The position numbers and the translations under genes were made by a program. A DNA stretch of 48,133 nucleotides. Source: Planctomycetota bacterium. Its GTDB lineage: Bacteria > Planctomycetota > UBA1135 > GCA-002686595. Location: contig VGYZ01000027.1 of the NCBI GenBank assembly GCA_016872795.1, forward strand, positions 1 through 48,133, given 5' to 3'. Below the pieces are notes generated by a model. The model was not told where the DNA came from. It did no database searches and was given only the letters and a program-made list of their open reading frames with translations. Of the stretch, positions 32,703 through 41,781 are shown piece by piece (positions within the stretch are counted from its first letter, which is position 1; each line of letters opens with the position of its first letter).

Positions 32703-34357
32703 ACACGCTCGATCGACGCACCTTCCTCGCAGGATCCGCGGCCTTCTCGCTGCTCGGTGCGTGCCGCGCGCCCGCGGGCGAGACGGACTGCGACCTGCTC
32801 CTGTGCGGCGGCACGATCCTCGACGGCTCGGGCGGCGCACCGTTCGTCGCCGACCTCGGGCTGCGCGCGGGGCGGATCGCGTTCATCGGGCAGGGCAATC
32901 CGCGGCGCGCGCGGCGCACCCTCGATGCGCAGGGCCTGTGCGTCGCGCCCGGCTTCGTCGACATCCACACGCACTCCGATCGCACGATCTTCGAGTGGCC
33001 GCTCGCCGAGAGCCGCATCCGGCAGGGTTGCACGACCGAAATCACCGGAAATTGCGGCAGTTCTGCGGCTCCGCGCGTCGCTGGAGAGGACGAGAGCGCG
33101 ACGACTCGCGCGCGCTGGGGCGATGTCAGCTCGTACGCGCGCGCGTGGAACACGCAGGGCGCCGCGCTCAACCATGCCCTGCTCGCGGGGCACGGCACGC
33201 TGCGGCGCGGCGTCGTCGGCGAAGTCGACCGGCCCGCGCGGGCCGAGGAGCGCGCCGAGATCGCGCGGCGCTTCGAGCTCGCGCTCGAGCAGGGTGCGTG
33301 GGGCCTCTCGAGCGGGCTCGAGTACGTGCCGGGTCTCTACACGCCGCAAGCGGAGCTCGAGGACCTCGTGCGCATCGCTGGAGCTCGCGGCGTGCTGTAC
33401 GCGACGCACATGCGAAGCGAGGAAGCGGAGCTGCTGGAAGCGATCGACGAGGCGCTGGCCACTGCGCACGCGGGCTCGGCGCGGCTGCAGGTCTCGCACT
33501 TGAAGGCGGCGGGCCGCAACAACTGGCACTTGCAGGACGAGGCGCTCGCACGCATCGAACGCGCGCGGGCAGCGGGCCTCGATGTGAAGGTCGACGCGTA
33601 TCCGTACACGGCGTACTCGACGACGCTCTCGATCCTGCTCGAGCCGTGGAGTCGCGAGGGCGGCTCGGAGGCGATCCTCGCACGCCTCGCGGATGCAGCG
33701 CAGCGCGAGCGCATTCTGCGCGAAGTGGGTCCGCGTGTCGCGACGGAGCTCGGCGGCTTCGAGCTCGTCGTGATCAGCTCGGTCGGCGCGCCCGCGGCGC
33801 AGGAGTGCGTCGGCCGCAGCCTCGCGGAGCTCGCGCAGGCATGGAGCGTCGCGCCCGAGGAGGCCTTCGTGCGCGTGCTCGAGCGCGGACGCGCCGACAT
33901 CGGCTACATCGGCCACGGCATGAGCGAGGAAAATGTGGCGCGCGTGCTCGCGCACCCGCTGGTGATGATCGGCTCCGATGGCCGCAGCATGGCGCCGACG
34001 GGGAGCGCCGCCGACGACCGCCCTCATCCGCGCTCCTACGGCACATTTCCGCGCGTGCTCGGCCGCTACTGCCGCGAGCTCGGCGCGCTCGACCTGCCGA
34101 CGGCGATCGCGAAGATGACCTCGATGCCGGCGGAGCGCGTCGGCCTGCGCGACCGCGGTCGCATCGCGCTGGGAATGGCCGCCGATCTCGTGCTGTTCGA
34201 CGCGGCGCGCGTCGCCGACCGCGCGACCTTCGAGGAGCCGCAGCGCTACCCCGAAGGCATCGAGCATGTCTATGTGAACGGCGTGCCCGTGGTGCAGCAC
34301 GGCAAGGTCACCGGCTCGCGCCCCGGCCGCATGCTGCGGCGCGAGACGCCGGGCTAG
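32699..34357 (+). CDS. N-acyl-D-amino-acid deacylase (D-aminoacylase), predicted lipoprotein
   Basis: 552-residue amidohydrolase-superfamily enzyme. 'LLLCGGTILDGSGGAPFVAD', 'GFVDIHTHSDRTIFEWP' (metal ligands His90 and His92), 'QGCTTEITGNCGSSAAP', 'GLSSGLEYVPGLYT', 'LYATHMRSE' and 'VMIGSDGRSM' are typical D-aminoacylase blocks, as is 'EGIEHVYVNGVPVV' at the end. The N-terminus 'DRRTFLAGSAAFSLLGAC' has a twin-Arg-like pair and a lipobox, so it is probably exported folded and lipid-anchored. Its start overlaps the epimerase stop. It would free D-amino acids from N-acyl forms outside the cytoplasm. The stop shares CTAG with the convergent BatD gene. Confidence 0.92.
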   Translation: MNTLDRRTFLAGSAAFSLLGACRAPAGETDCDLLLCGGTILDGSGGAPFVADLGLRAGRIAFIGQGNPRRARRTLDAQGLCVAPGFVDIHTHSDRTIFEWPLAESRIRQGCTTEITGNCGSSAAPRVAGEDESATTRARWGDVSSYARAWNTQGAALNHALLAGHGTLRRGVVGEVDRPARAEERAEIARRFELALEQGAWGLSSGLEYVPGLYTPQAELEDLVRIAGARGVLYATHMRSEEAELLEAIDEALATAHAGSARLQVSHLKAAGRNNWHLQDEALARIERARAAGLDVKVDAYPYTAYSTTLSILLEPWSREGGSEAILARLADAAQRERILREVGPRVATELGGFELVVISSVGAPAAQECVGRSLAELAQAWSVAPEEAFVRVLERGRADIGYIGHGMSEENVARVLAHPLVMIGSDGRSMAPTGSAADDRPHPRSYGTFPRVLGRYCRELGALDLPTAIAKMTSMPAERVGLRDRGRIALGMAADLVLFDAARVADRATFEEPQRYPEGIEHVYVNGVPVVQHGKVTGSRPGRMLRRETPG

Positions 34358-35745
34358 CTGCGCAACGAGTGGTGATCGAGCTCGCGCACGGTGGCGCGCG
34401 CGCGCTCGAGCACCTCCTTGGGAGCCTTGCGGCCGTAGTTGGCTGCCGCGAGCTCGAGCGCGAGCGCCGCCGCGCGCGAGGCGAGCTCCGCGGGCGCGCC
34501 TTCGCGCTCGAGACGCTGCGCGAGATCGGGCGTCACGACCGTGGCCGGATCGTCACCGAGGCGCGCGGCGAGGTACGCCGGGTAGAGGCGCGTCACATCG
34601 CCGCCCGGACGGATCAGGCGCGTCTCGAAGTCGGCCGCCATCGCGTGCTCGTCGGCGCTCGGAAGGCCGCGGCGGCGGCGCGCTCGCAGCACGAGCAGGA
34701 GCACGACCAGCGCTATGACCCCGCCGACGACGAGCGCGGGCGGCGAAAGCAGCGAGGACTCGGGCGGAAGGACATCGGCAAGGGCGGGCTGCATGGGGCG
34801 GCGGATGCGCAGCGGGAGCGGCTGCGAACGGAGGACTTCATAGCGTCCCGGCGCGGCGGAAGTGAAGTAGGCAAACTCGATGGGCGGGACCTCGCGCACG
34901 CGTTCCTCGGTCACGCGCAGCTCGCACTCGATGCGCAAGGTGCCGTCGACGAGTTCGGAACGCTCCGAGAGCACGCGCAGGCCGTCGAAGGGGCCGATGC
35001 GCGGCGCCGCGAAGTGGCCGAAGTTGCCTTGGCCCGCGATCTGCGTGGTGAGCAGCAGCACGCCGCCGACCTCCACCTCGCGCGGCTCGGCCTCGGTCAG
35101 GATCGTGAAGTTCCCCACTGCGCCGCCGAACTGCGGTGGGCGGCCCTGCTCGGGCAAGGCGAGGGCTCGCAGGCGCGCGATCGGACCGCGCACGCGCGCA
35201 TCGACGCGATCGCGCGGCAATCGCCCGCGAAACGGGTCGTCGTCGAAGGCACTCGCGTAGGCGAAGCGCAGCTCGGTGCCGTCGAGGACGAGCTCTCCGG
35301 GCGACTCGGGCAGCCACTCGAAGGCGAGCGCGTGCAGCGCGAAGGTGCGGCCGTCGCGCTCCGCGTCAGCCTGCGGAGTGGCGAAGGCAAGCTCCCCATC
35401 GAGCGCGAGGCTGCGCGCGCCGACCGGCTCAGCGAGCGCGAGCCAGCGACCGCCGCGCGGCGCTCGCATCCACGGCGCGCGCAGCTCGACGGGCAGGTCG
35501 AGCGAGCGAGCGAAGAGCGGGACGAGCTCGCGCTCGAGGAAACCCCGCTCGATGCCGAGCAGCAACTCCACGCGCTGGGGAACGCCGGCATGCGCCTCGG
35601 AGGTGGGCGTGGCGAACTCGAGAAACACCCGACCGTCGCCCGTGAGGTCGCGCGGCTGCGACTCCGGGAGTTGGGCAGCGGGAGCCGCGCTCGCGAGCAA
35701 CAGGGCGAAGGGCGCGAGCGGCGCGGCGCGGGTGAACGGGGCCAT
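34354..35745 (-). CDS. BatD-like membrane-anchored protein
   Basis: 463 residues: signal peptide (APFALLLASAAPAAQ), beta-sandwich region ('EVEVGGVLLLTTQIAGQGNF', 'VPPIEFAYFTSAAPGRYEVL') typical of BatD proteins, one transmembrane helix (ALVVGGVIALVVLLLVLRA) and a cytoplasmic helical tail. In Bacteroides and spirochaetes BatD belongs to the Bat (aerotolerance) operon with MoxR and VWA proteins; none of these is adjacent here. It converges on the D-aminoacylase gene with overlapping stops and is divergent from the GCS2-CBS gene. TACCTT about 46 bases upstream could be its -10 element. Confidence 0.7.
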   Translation of the reverse strand: MAPFTRAAPLAPFALLLASAAPAAQLPESQPRDLTGDGRVFLEFATPTSEAHAGVPQRVELLLGIERGFLERELVPLFARSLDLPVELRAPWMRAPRGGRWLALAEPVGARSLALDGELAFATPQADAERDGRTFALHALAFEWLPESPGELVLDGTELRFAYASAFDDDPFRGRLPRDRVDARVRGPIARLRALALPEQGRPPQFGGAVGNFTILTEAEPREVEVGGVLLLTTQIAGQGNFGHFAAPRIGPFDGLRVLSERSELVDGTLRIECELRVTEERVREVPPIEFAYFTSAAPGRYEVLRSQPLPLRIRRPMQPALADVLPPESSLLSPPALVVGGVIALVVLLLVLRARRRRGLPSADEHAMAADFETRLIRPGGDVTRLYPAYLAARLGDDPATVVTPDLAQRLEREGAPAELASRAAALALELAAANYGRKAPKEVLERARATVRELDHHSLRS

Positions 35746-35849
35746 CTGGCGGCAGCCCGGCGCGGGGCGCGCGGGTTGGAAGCAAGGTAGCGCCGTCAGC
35801 TTGCGGAACCTACACCGGCGAGCCTTCAGGGCTCCGTGGCGCGTTTTGC

Positions 35850-35855
35850 TAGCAT
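35850..35855 (+). promoter_or_regulatory. -10-like element (TAGCAT) for the GCS2-CBS gene
   Basis: TAGCAT lies 73 bases before ATG 35929 and downstream of the in-frame GTG 35836, so it argues against that GTG as the start and predicts a leader of about 67 bases. Confidence 0.35.
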
Positions 35856-35928
35856 CCTCGTCTCGTTACTCTCGGCCGCCCGATCCTCGGCAGTTTCTCG
35901 GCCGATCGCAGCAAGCAAGCAGACCCTC

Positions 35929-37839
35929 ATGGGCCTCCAACAGATCAGCGACGGCGCCGACCATCAGGAGATGCGGCGCTTCGTCAAGTCGCTCCTCGAC
36001 GACGTGCACGCCCTCGAGCAGATGCTCGCGCAGGGCATGATCGAGTCCGGCACGCGCCGAATCGGCGCCGAGCAGGAGATGTTCCTCGTCGACCGCGCGC
36101 TGCAGCCGGCCAAGCTCGCGCAAGTGCTGCTCGCCAAGCTCGGCGCCGAGAGCTACACGACCGAGCTCGGCCTGTTCAACCTCGAGGCCAACCTGCTCCC
36201 GCAGGTGCTCGGCGGCGACTGCTTCGCGCGCATGCACGGCGAGTTGACGATGCTGCTCGAGCGCGCGCGCGCGGCGGCCGCGGAGGAGCAGGCGCAGGTC
36301 GTCCTGTGCGGCATCCTGCCGACGCTCGAGAAGGCGCACCTCTCGCTCGACTACATGACTCCGAGCCCGCGCTACCTCGCGATGAACCGGCTGCTGACGC
36401 AGATGCGCGGCGGCAAGTTCGACTTCCGCATCAAGGGCGCGGACGAGCTTTCGACCTCGCACGACAATGTGATGCTCGAGGCCTGCACCACGAGTTTCCA
36501 GATCCACTATCAGGTCTCGGCCGAGGAGTTCGCGGGCTGCTACAACCTCGCGCAGGTGATCACCGCGCCGTGCCTCGCGGCGGCGGTCAACTCCCCGACG
36601 CTGCTGCAGCACCGCCTGTGGCACGAGACGCGCATCGCGCTGTTCCAGCAGTCGCTCGACACGCGCAGCGAGCACATGGCCGAGCGCGGCCAGCGCCAGC
36701 GCGTCAACTTCGGCGAGCGCTGGGTCGACGACTCGATCCTCGAGATCTACCGCGAGGATGTGGCGCGCTTCCGCTCGCTGATCGCGATCGCGTCCGACGA
36801 GAACCCGCTCAAGTTGCTCGCGCAAGGCGGCGTGCCGCAGCTGCGCGCGCTGCGCCTGCACAACGGCACCGTCTACCGCTGGAATCGCCCGTGCTACGGC
36901 ATTTCCAACGGCAAGCCGCACCTGCGCATCGAGAACCGCGTCATTCCCGCCGGTCCGTCGGTGATCGACGAGGTCGCCAACGCGGCCTTCTTCGTCGGCC
37001 TGATGTGCGCCGCCGCGGAGTTCGGCGATGTGACCGCCGCGATGAGATTCGACGACGCGCGCGCGAACATGGTCGCGGCGGCGCGCTACGGGCTGCACGC
37101 GCGCTTCCGCTGGCTGCGCGGCCGGGCGTGGAGCGCGGACGAGCTCGTGCTGTCGCAGCTGCTGCCGATCGCGCGGCGCGGGCTGGCGAACTCGAAGGTC
37201 GCGGCCAACGACATCGATCGCTACCTCGGCGTGATCGAGGAGCGCGTGCGCGCCGACCGCACCGGCGCGCAGTGGTCGCTCGACTCGCTCTCGTCCATGG
37301 GCGAGCGCGGACGCCCGCTCGAGCGCTACCGCGCCCTCACGGCGGCACTGATCGAACGGCAGAAGACCGGTGCGCCGGTTCACGAGTGGTCACTCGCCAG
37401 CCTCGAGGAGCGCGACAACGCGCGCGAGAACTACCGCACCGTCCGGCAAGTGATGAACAAGGACTTGTTCACCGTCCGCCCCGACGACGTGGCGGACCTC
37501 GCCGCCAGCCTGATGGAGTGGCAGAAGATCCGCTATGTGCTTGTGGAGGACGAGCACGGGCACTTCGTTGGCCTCGTCTCGCACCGCGCGGTGTTGAGCA
37601 TGCTCGCGCGCGCCAAGGCGGGCGATGGCTCGACGCGCAGCGTGCGCGAGATCATGCGCGCGGATGTCGTCACCGTGTCGCCCGAAACGAGCTCGCTGCA
37701 GGCGCTCGAGCTGATGCGCCGCAACAAGATCGGTTGCCTGCCGGTCGTCGAGGATGGACGGCTCGTGGGCGTGCTCACCGAGCACGACTTCATGGAGCTC
37801 GCGTCCGTGCTGCTCGATCGCTGGCTCAAGGACGCCTGA
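35929..37839 (+). CDS. Glutamate-cysteine-ligase-like (GCS2) protein fused to a CBS-domain pair
   Basis: 636 residues from ATG 35929. The GCS2 domain (about 1-470) has 'RRIGAEQEMFLVDRALQPAK', 'TTELGLFNLEANLLPQVLGG', 'ACTTSFQIHYQVSAEEFAGC', 'RLHNGTVYRWNRPCYGISNG' and 'LRIENRVIPAGPSVIDEVAN', which match the ATP-binding and substrate blocks of carboxylate-amine ligases that make gamma-glutamyl bonds. Two CBS domains follow ('VMNKDLFTVRPDDVADLAAS', 'IMRADVVTVSPETSSLQALE'), which usually sense adenine nucleotides. The fusion suggests an energy-regulated ligase. Ten bases downstream is an AstE/aspartoacylase-like gene, the reverse (hydrolytic) type of activity. Substrate unknown; glutathione is not implied. 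Confidence 0.82.
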   Translation: MGLQQISDGADHQEMRRFVKSLLDDVHALEQMLAQGMIESGTRRIGAEQEMFLVDRALQPAKLAQVLLAKLGAESYTTELGLFNLEANLLPQVLGGDCFARMHGELTMLLERARAAAAEEQAQVVLCGILPTLEKAHLSLDYMTPSPRYLAMNRLLTQMRGGKFDFRIKGADELSTSHDNVMLEACTTSFQIHYQVSAEEFAGCYNLAQVITAPCLAAAVNSPTLLQHRLWHETRIALFQQSLDTRSEHMAERGQRQRVNFGERWVDDSILEIYREDVARFRSLIAIASDENPLKLLAQGGVPQLRALRLHNGTVYRWNRPCYGISNGKPHLRIENRVIPAGPSVIDEVANAAFFVGLMCAAAEFGDVTAAMRFDDARANMVAAARYGLHARFRWLRGRAWSADELVLSQLLPIARRGLANSKVAANDIDRYLGVIEERVRADRTGAQWSLDSLSSMGERGRPLERYRALTAALIERQKTGAPVHEWSLASLEERDNARENYRTVRQVMNKDLFTVRPDDVADLAASLMEWQKIRYVLVEDEHGHFVGLVSHRAVLSMLARAKAGDGSTRSVREIMRADVVTVSPETSSLQALELMRRNKIGCLPVVEDGRLVGVLTEHDFMELASVLLDRWLKDA

Positions 37840-37849
37840 GCGAGCGGCC

Positions 37850-39016
37850 ATGGGCTGCGCGCTGGAAGTGCCCGCGGTGGCCATGCCGAGGGTCCTCGGC
37901 CGCGCGGGCCGCTCCGGCGGCCCCACGCTCGTCGTCACCGCAGGCATTCACGGCAATGAGCCCGCGGGCGTGCGCTCGGCCGAGCGCGTGCTTGCCGCCC
38001 TGCACAGTCGCGGCACTCCGCTCGCGGGCGAGCTCGTCGTGCTCGTCGGCAATCGCGCGGCACTGGCGCGAGACGCGCGCTTTCTCGACGAGGATCTGAA
38101 CCGCCTGTGGACCGCCGAGCGCCTCGCGGCGCTGCGCACGCGCCCGAGCGCGCACGACCACGCCGAGGAACGCGAGCAGCGCGAGCTCGCGGCCGAGCTC
38201 GAGCCGCTGCTCGCGCGCGAGGGGGTGACGCTGCTCGACCTGCACTCGACCTCCGGCGACGGCCCGCCGTTCGCGCTCGCCGGAGACACCCTGCAAAACC
38301 GGCGAGTGGCCTGCGCCCTGCAGGTGCCCTTCTTGCTCGGGCTCGAGGAGACCGTGCGCGGCACGCTCGTCGAGCATGTCGGCGCGCTCGGCCATGTCGC
38401 GATCGTGGTCGAAGGCGGGCAGAGCCGCGACCCGCGCACCGCCGAGCTGCTCGAATCCGCGCTGTGGGTCACGCTCGTCTCGAGCGGCGTCGCCAGCAAG
38501 GGCGACCTCCCCGAGTTCGAGCTCCATCGCGAGCGCCTGCGCTCCGCCGCGCGCGGTCTGCCGGCGGTGATCGAGGTTTCGCATCGCCACGAGATCGCGC
38601 CCGAGGACGAGCGGCGCTTCGAGATGCTGCCCGGCTTGGTGGGCTTTGCGCGCGTCGAGCGCGGCACGCTGCTCGCTCACTACGGCGGCGGCCGCGAGCG
38701 CCCCGTGCACGCGCCGTTCAGCGGGTTGCTGCTGCTGCCGCGCTACCAGAGTCAGGGCCGCGACGGCTTCTTCCTAGGAACCAGCGTCTCGAGCGTGTGG
38801 CTCGTGCTCTCCGCCGCTCTCCGCCGCCTGCACCTCGAGCGCCTGCTCGGCCGGTTGCCCGGCGTACGCGTCGAGGAGCGCGCGGGCCACTCGCTCACCA
38901 TCGATCGGCGCATCGCGCGCTTCTTCGCCGCGGAGCTGTTTCACCTGCTCGGCTATCGCCGCCGCGAGGAACACGGCCACGCGCTCGTCGTCTCGCGCCG
39001 CAACGACCGCCTGTAG
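37850..39016 (+). CDS. Succinylglutamate desuccinylase/aspartoacylase (AstE/AspA) family hydrolase
   Basis: 388-residue M14-like zinc hydrolase. Ligand and catalytic blocks: 'VVTAGIHGNEPAGVRSAE' (HxxE), 'FLDEDLNRLW', 'TLLDLHSTSGDGPPFAL' and 'HVAIVVEGGQS'. The C-terminal beta domain is typical ('APFSGLLLLPRYQSQGRDGF'). The family removes acyl or aspartyl/glutamyl groups from N-acyl amino acids. It lies 10 bases after the GCS2-CBS gene and is surely co-transcribed, which suggests the two act on the same glutamyl- or acyl-amino compound. Cytosolic. Confidence 0.85.
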   Translation: MGCALEVPAVAMPRVLGRAGRSGGPTLVVTAGIHGNEPAGVRSAERVLAALHSRGTPLAGELVVLVGNRAALARDARFLDEDLNRLWTAERLAALRTRPSAHDHAEEREQRELAAELEPLLAREGVTLLDLHSTSGDGPPFALAGDTLQNRRVACALQVPFLLGLEETVRGTLVEHVGALGHVAIVVEGGQSRDPRTAELLESALWVTLVSSGVASKGDLPEFELHRERLRSAARGLPAVIEVSHRHEIAPEDERRFEMLPGLVGFARVERGTLLAHYGGGRERPVHAPFSGLLLLPRYQSQGRDGFFLGTSVSSVWLVLSAALRRLHLERLLGRLPGVRVEERAGHSLTIDRRIARFFAAELFHLLGYRRREEHGHALVVSRRNDRL

Positions 39017-39117
39017 ACGAAGCGAGGACGCCGCGCACCGAGCGTGAAGCGACGCCCTCTGTGAGCTGCGCGCCATGCCGCGGGAGCGAGCGCGACGCGC
39101 AGCGGAGCCGGAATCCC

Positions 39118-41781
39118 TCAGCGGGCCCGGTTGCGCGTGTCCATGCTGGTGATCGAGGTGCCGATCGGCGCGCTCGACAGCGGAGTGCCGAGCACGCCCG
39201 GCGCGGTGATCGGGCTGCACACGAGCTCCTGCGTCCCTGAGTTGACCCACAGAAGCTTGGTGCTGGTCGCGTCGAAGCGCAGGAGCGCCATGTTCGCTTG
39301 CGTGCCGCTGCCGACGAGCGACAGCGTGCCGTCGGGCGTCGCGTTGCTCGGGTCTTGGTCGACCGCGTAGCAATTCCACGCCGCGTTCGCAGTGTCAGCG
39401 ATCATCAAGCGACGACCGTCCGGCGAGAGCGACATCACGAGCGGGTGGACCATCGTCAGGAACGGCGACCCGGCGAGGGGCGTGAGCGTGCCGGCGGCGA
39501 GGTCGACCGAGTGCACGGCCATGCGCGGCGAACCGATGTGGCCCGTGAACACGAAGCGACCCGACGCGTCGAACAGGCAGCGGAACGGGTCGGTGGCGTT
39601 CGTGCGCACACTGCCGCGGTAGGTGAGCGCGCCGGACTGCGGGTCGATCGAGAAGATCTCGAGCTCGTCGCCAGTCGAGTCGGGAACCGCGAGCATGCGA
39701 CCCGTCGGGTGCACGGCGGGCGGCCACAGATAGCCAGAAACCGCCGTGGAACCGAGTGAATCGAGCGCGCCCGTGTTCGCGTTGAAGTCGTAGCGCACGA
39801 TGCTCGGACCGCTGTTGCCGTTGGACGCGAGGTACGCGCGGCGACCCGAGGGATCGAACGCGAGGCCCGCGTTGTTGCGCGCGGTGCCCGTGCCTGTGCC
39901 CGGCTCCATCATCCCATGCGGGTCGAGCGCGTGGAGGCTGAGTGCCGGCGAGCCCGTGGAATTGCCGTGCGCGACGATCAGGTGCTCGGAGTACGGATGC
40001 ACCGAGACCGTGCGCGGATCGACGCCGCCGGTGCCGAAGGGCGTCGAGGGAAGGTCGACGAGCTCGCCCGTGTTGGTGTCGAACGAGTACTCGTACACCG
40101 CGTCGTTCGCGATGCTGGTCGCATAGACATTCTCGGTCACGAGGCGATACGGCACGTGGCCGCGCACGAAGTCGAAGTCCGAGAGCGCGTTGCCGCGCAA
40201 GTGCACGCCGACTTCCGCGAAGGTGAGCTGACCATCGGGCTCGATGTCGTACACGAGCAGGCGGCCGTCGGTGAGCGCGGCGTAGGCCTGCGAACCGCGC
40301 GGCTCGACCTCGATGTGCGCAACCGGCGCGACTCCGGGCACGGTCGCGGGCGACAGCGCGGCGGGCGCGCCGCTGAGCGAGTCGAGCGCGAACATGCGGA
40401 TCGCGTTGCCCGAGGCGGACGCGACATACAGACGCGAGGCGTCGGGCGTGATCGAGAGCGCGATGTCGCCCGTCGCGGTGATGTTCGCGGGACTCCAAGC
40501 GAGCGCCACGAGCGCGCCCGTCTGGGGCGTGATGCTAAAACCCCAGAGCGTGCCCGTGGGGCCGCCGCCGACATAGAGACGCTCGCCATCGGGCGCGATG
40601 GCCAATTCGCCAGCGCCGACGCTCGTCGGCGAGAAGCTGACGCCGCCATAGGCGCCCGTGATCGGATCGATGCTCACGCTCGCGACCACGCCGTCATCGC
40701 CGAGCGTGGCGTAGAGCGCGCTGCCAGCGGGCGAACAGACGAGATCGCCCAGCGCATTGCCCACGACCAGCGTTCCGGCGGTGAGCGCCGTGAGCGCGCC
40801 CGTGTCGACCTCGATCGAGTACGCGTGCAGCGTGCCAGCGCTCGTCGCGGCGAAGAGGAAGCGACCGTCGGGTGAGCAGGCCATCGCCGTCACATTGGCG
40901 TCGAGCGTCTCGCTGCCGCTCGCGGCCTCCAGCTCGTCGCTGAAGAGCTTGAGGCGGTGTACATCGAGGCGCGGACCGTTCGAGACAAAGGTGTACAGAC
41001 CCCAGGGATGGACCGTGACATGGGAGATCCCCGCGCCGCTCCACTGCCAGCCGTTGGGAATCAGGTCACCGCCCGTGGGACGACGCCAGAAGTTGGCCAG
41101 CGTGCCGGCGCCGCCGTCCGCGAGGATCAAGCCGCGCGCGAAAGGCGGCACGACATCGAGCGTGTAGGTTTTCGACGAGGATTGGCCGGTGCAATCGGTG
41201 GTGGTGATCTCGAAGGCCGCCACCTCGAGCACGATCGGCACGCCCAAGAGTTCGCCCGTGGCCGCGTCGAGTGCAACACCTTCGGGCAGCTTGCCCGAGG
41301 TCAGCGTGAAGCTCGACCCTTGACCGGACTCGAACACGGGCACGAACTTGGCGCGCACGCCTTGGCCGAGTTCGCTGGGTAGATGCGGGTAGCTGAAGCT
41401 CGGAGTAGCGAGCAGGACCTCGACCTGAAGCTGCACGGAGGTCGAGCCCGCGGCGTTGGAGGCGGTGACCGTGTAGGTCGCGTCCGCGGTCACCACATCC
41501 GGCGTGCCCGAGATCTCGCCCGTCGCTTCGTTGAAGGACAGGCCGCTCGGCAACGCCGGCTCGATGCTCCACATCGTCGGGTCTCCGCCCGAGGTCTGGG
41601 GCATCACGGGCGCGACCTCGCCGCAGGGCTGGAACGAGAAGTCGAAGCTGCCGTAGTTGATCGCCTGGGGCGGCTGAAGGCCGCCTCCTCCTCCGCCACC
41701 ACCGCCTCCACCACCACCCGAGCAAGCGGTGAGCATCAGGGCCGAGGCGAACAGGGGGAGCTTGTGGAACATGGGCTGCAT
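39118..41781 (-). CDS. Large lipoprotein with poly-Gly spacer, Ig-like domains and lactonase-type beta-propeller
   Basis: 887 residues. Signal peptide with lipobox (FASALMLTAC) followed by Ser and 13 consecutive Gly, a flexible spacer away from the membrane. Two putative-Ig (He_PIG) domains follow: 'ALPSGLSFNEATGEISGTPD' and 'KLPEGVALDAATGELLGVPI'. From about residue 210 to the end runs a seven-bladed propeller of lactonase/YncE type, with repeated blades of the form 'CSPDGRFLFAATSAGTLHAY', 'IAPDGERLYVGGGPTGTLWG', 'ITPDASRLYVASASGNAIRM'. Likely surface exposed; binding or lactonase role unknown. Start could be 41781 or the in-frame ATG 41772. Confidence 0.8.
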   Translation of the reverse strand: MQPMFHKLPLFASALMLTACSGGGGGGGGGGGGGLQPPQAINYGSFDFSFQPCGEVAPVMPQTSGGDPTMWSIEPALPSGLSFNEATGEISGTPDVVTADATYTVTASNAAGSTSVQLQVEVLLATPSFSYPHLPSELGQGVRAKFVPVFESGQGSSFTLTSGKLPEGVALDAATGELLGVPIVLEVAAFEITTTDCTGQSSSKTYTLDVVPPFARGLILADGGAGTLANFWRRPTGGDLIPNGWQWSGAGISHVTVHPWGLYTFVSNGPRLDVHRLKLFSDELEAASGSETLDANVTAMACSPDGRFLFAATSAGTLHAYSIEVDTGALTALTAGTLVVGNALGDLVCSPAGSALYATLGDDGVVASVSIDPITGAYGGVSFSPTSVGAGELAIAPDGERLYVGGGPTGTLWGFSITPQTGALVALAWSPANITATGDIALSITPDASRLYVASASGNAIRMFALDSLSGAPAALSPATVPGVAPVAHIEVEPRGSQAYAALTDGRLLVYDIEPDGQLTFAEVGVHLRGNALSDFDFVRGHVPYRLVTENVYATSIANDAVYEYSFDTNTGELVDLPSTPFGTGGVDPRTVSVHPYSEHLIVAHGNSTGSPALSLHALDPHGMMEPGTGTGTARNNAGLAFDPSGRRAYLASNGNSGPSIVRYDFNANTGALDSLGSTAVSGYLWPPAVHPTGRMLAVPDSTGDELEIFSIDPQSGALTYRGSVRTNATDPFRCLFDASGRFVFTGHIGSPRMAVHSVDLAAGTLTPLAGSPFLTMVHPLVMSLSPDGRRLMIADTANAAWNCYAVDQDPSNATPDGTLSLVGSGTQANMALLRFDATSTKLLWVNSGTQELVCSPITAPGVLGTPLSSAPIGTSITSMDTRNRAR

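Noticed and set aside
35836..35928. Upstream GTG start for the GCS2-CBS gene
   Set aside because: It precedes a -10-like element, and the extra residues have no family counterpart.
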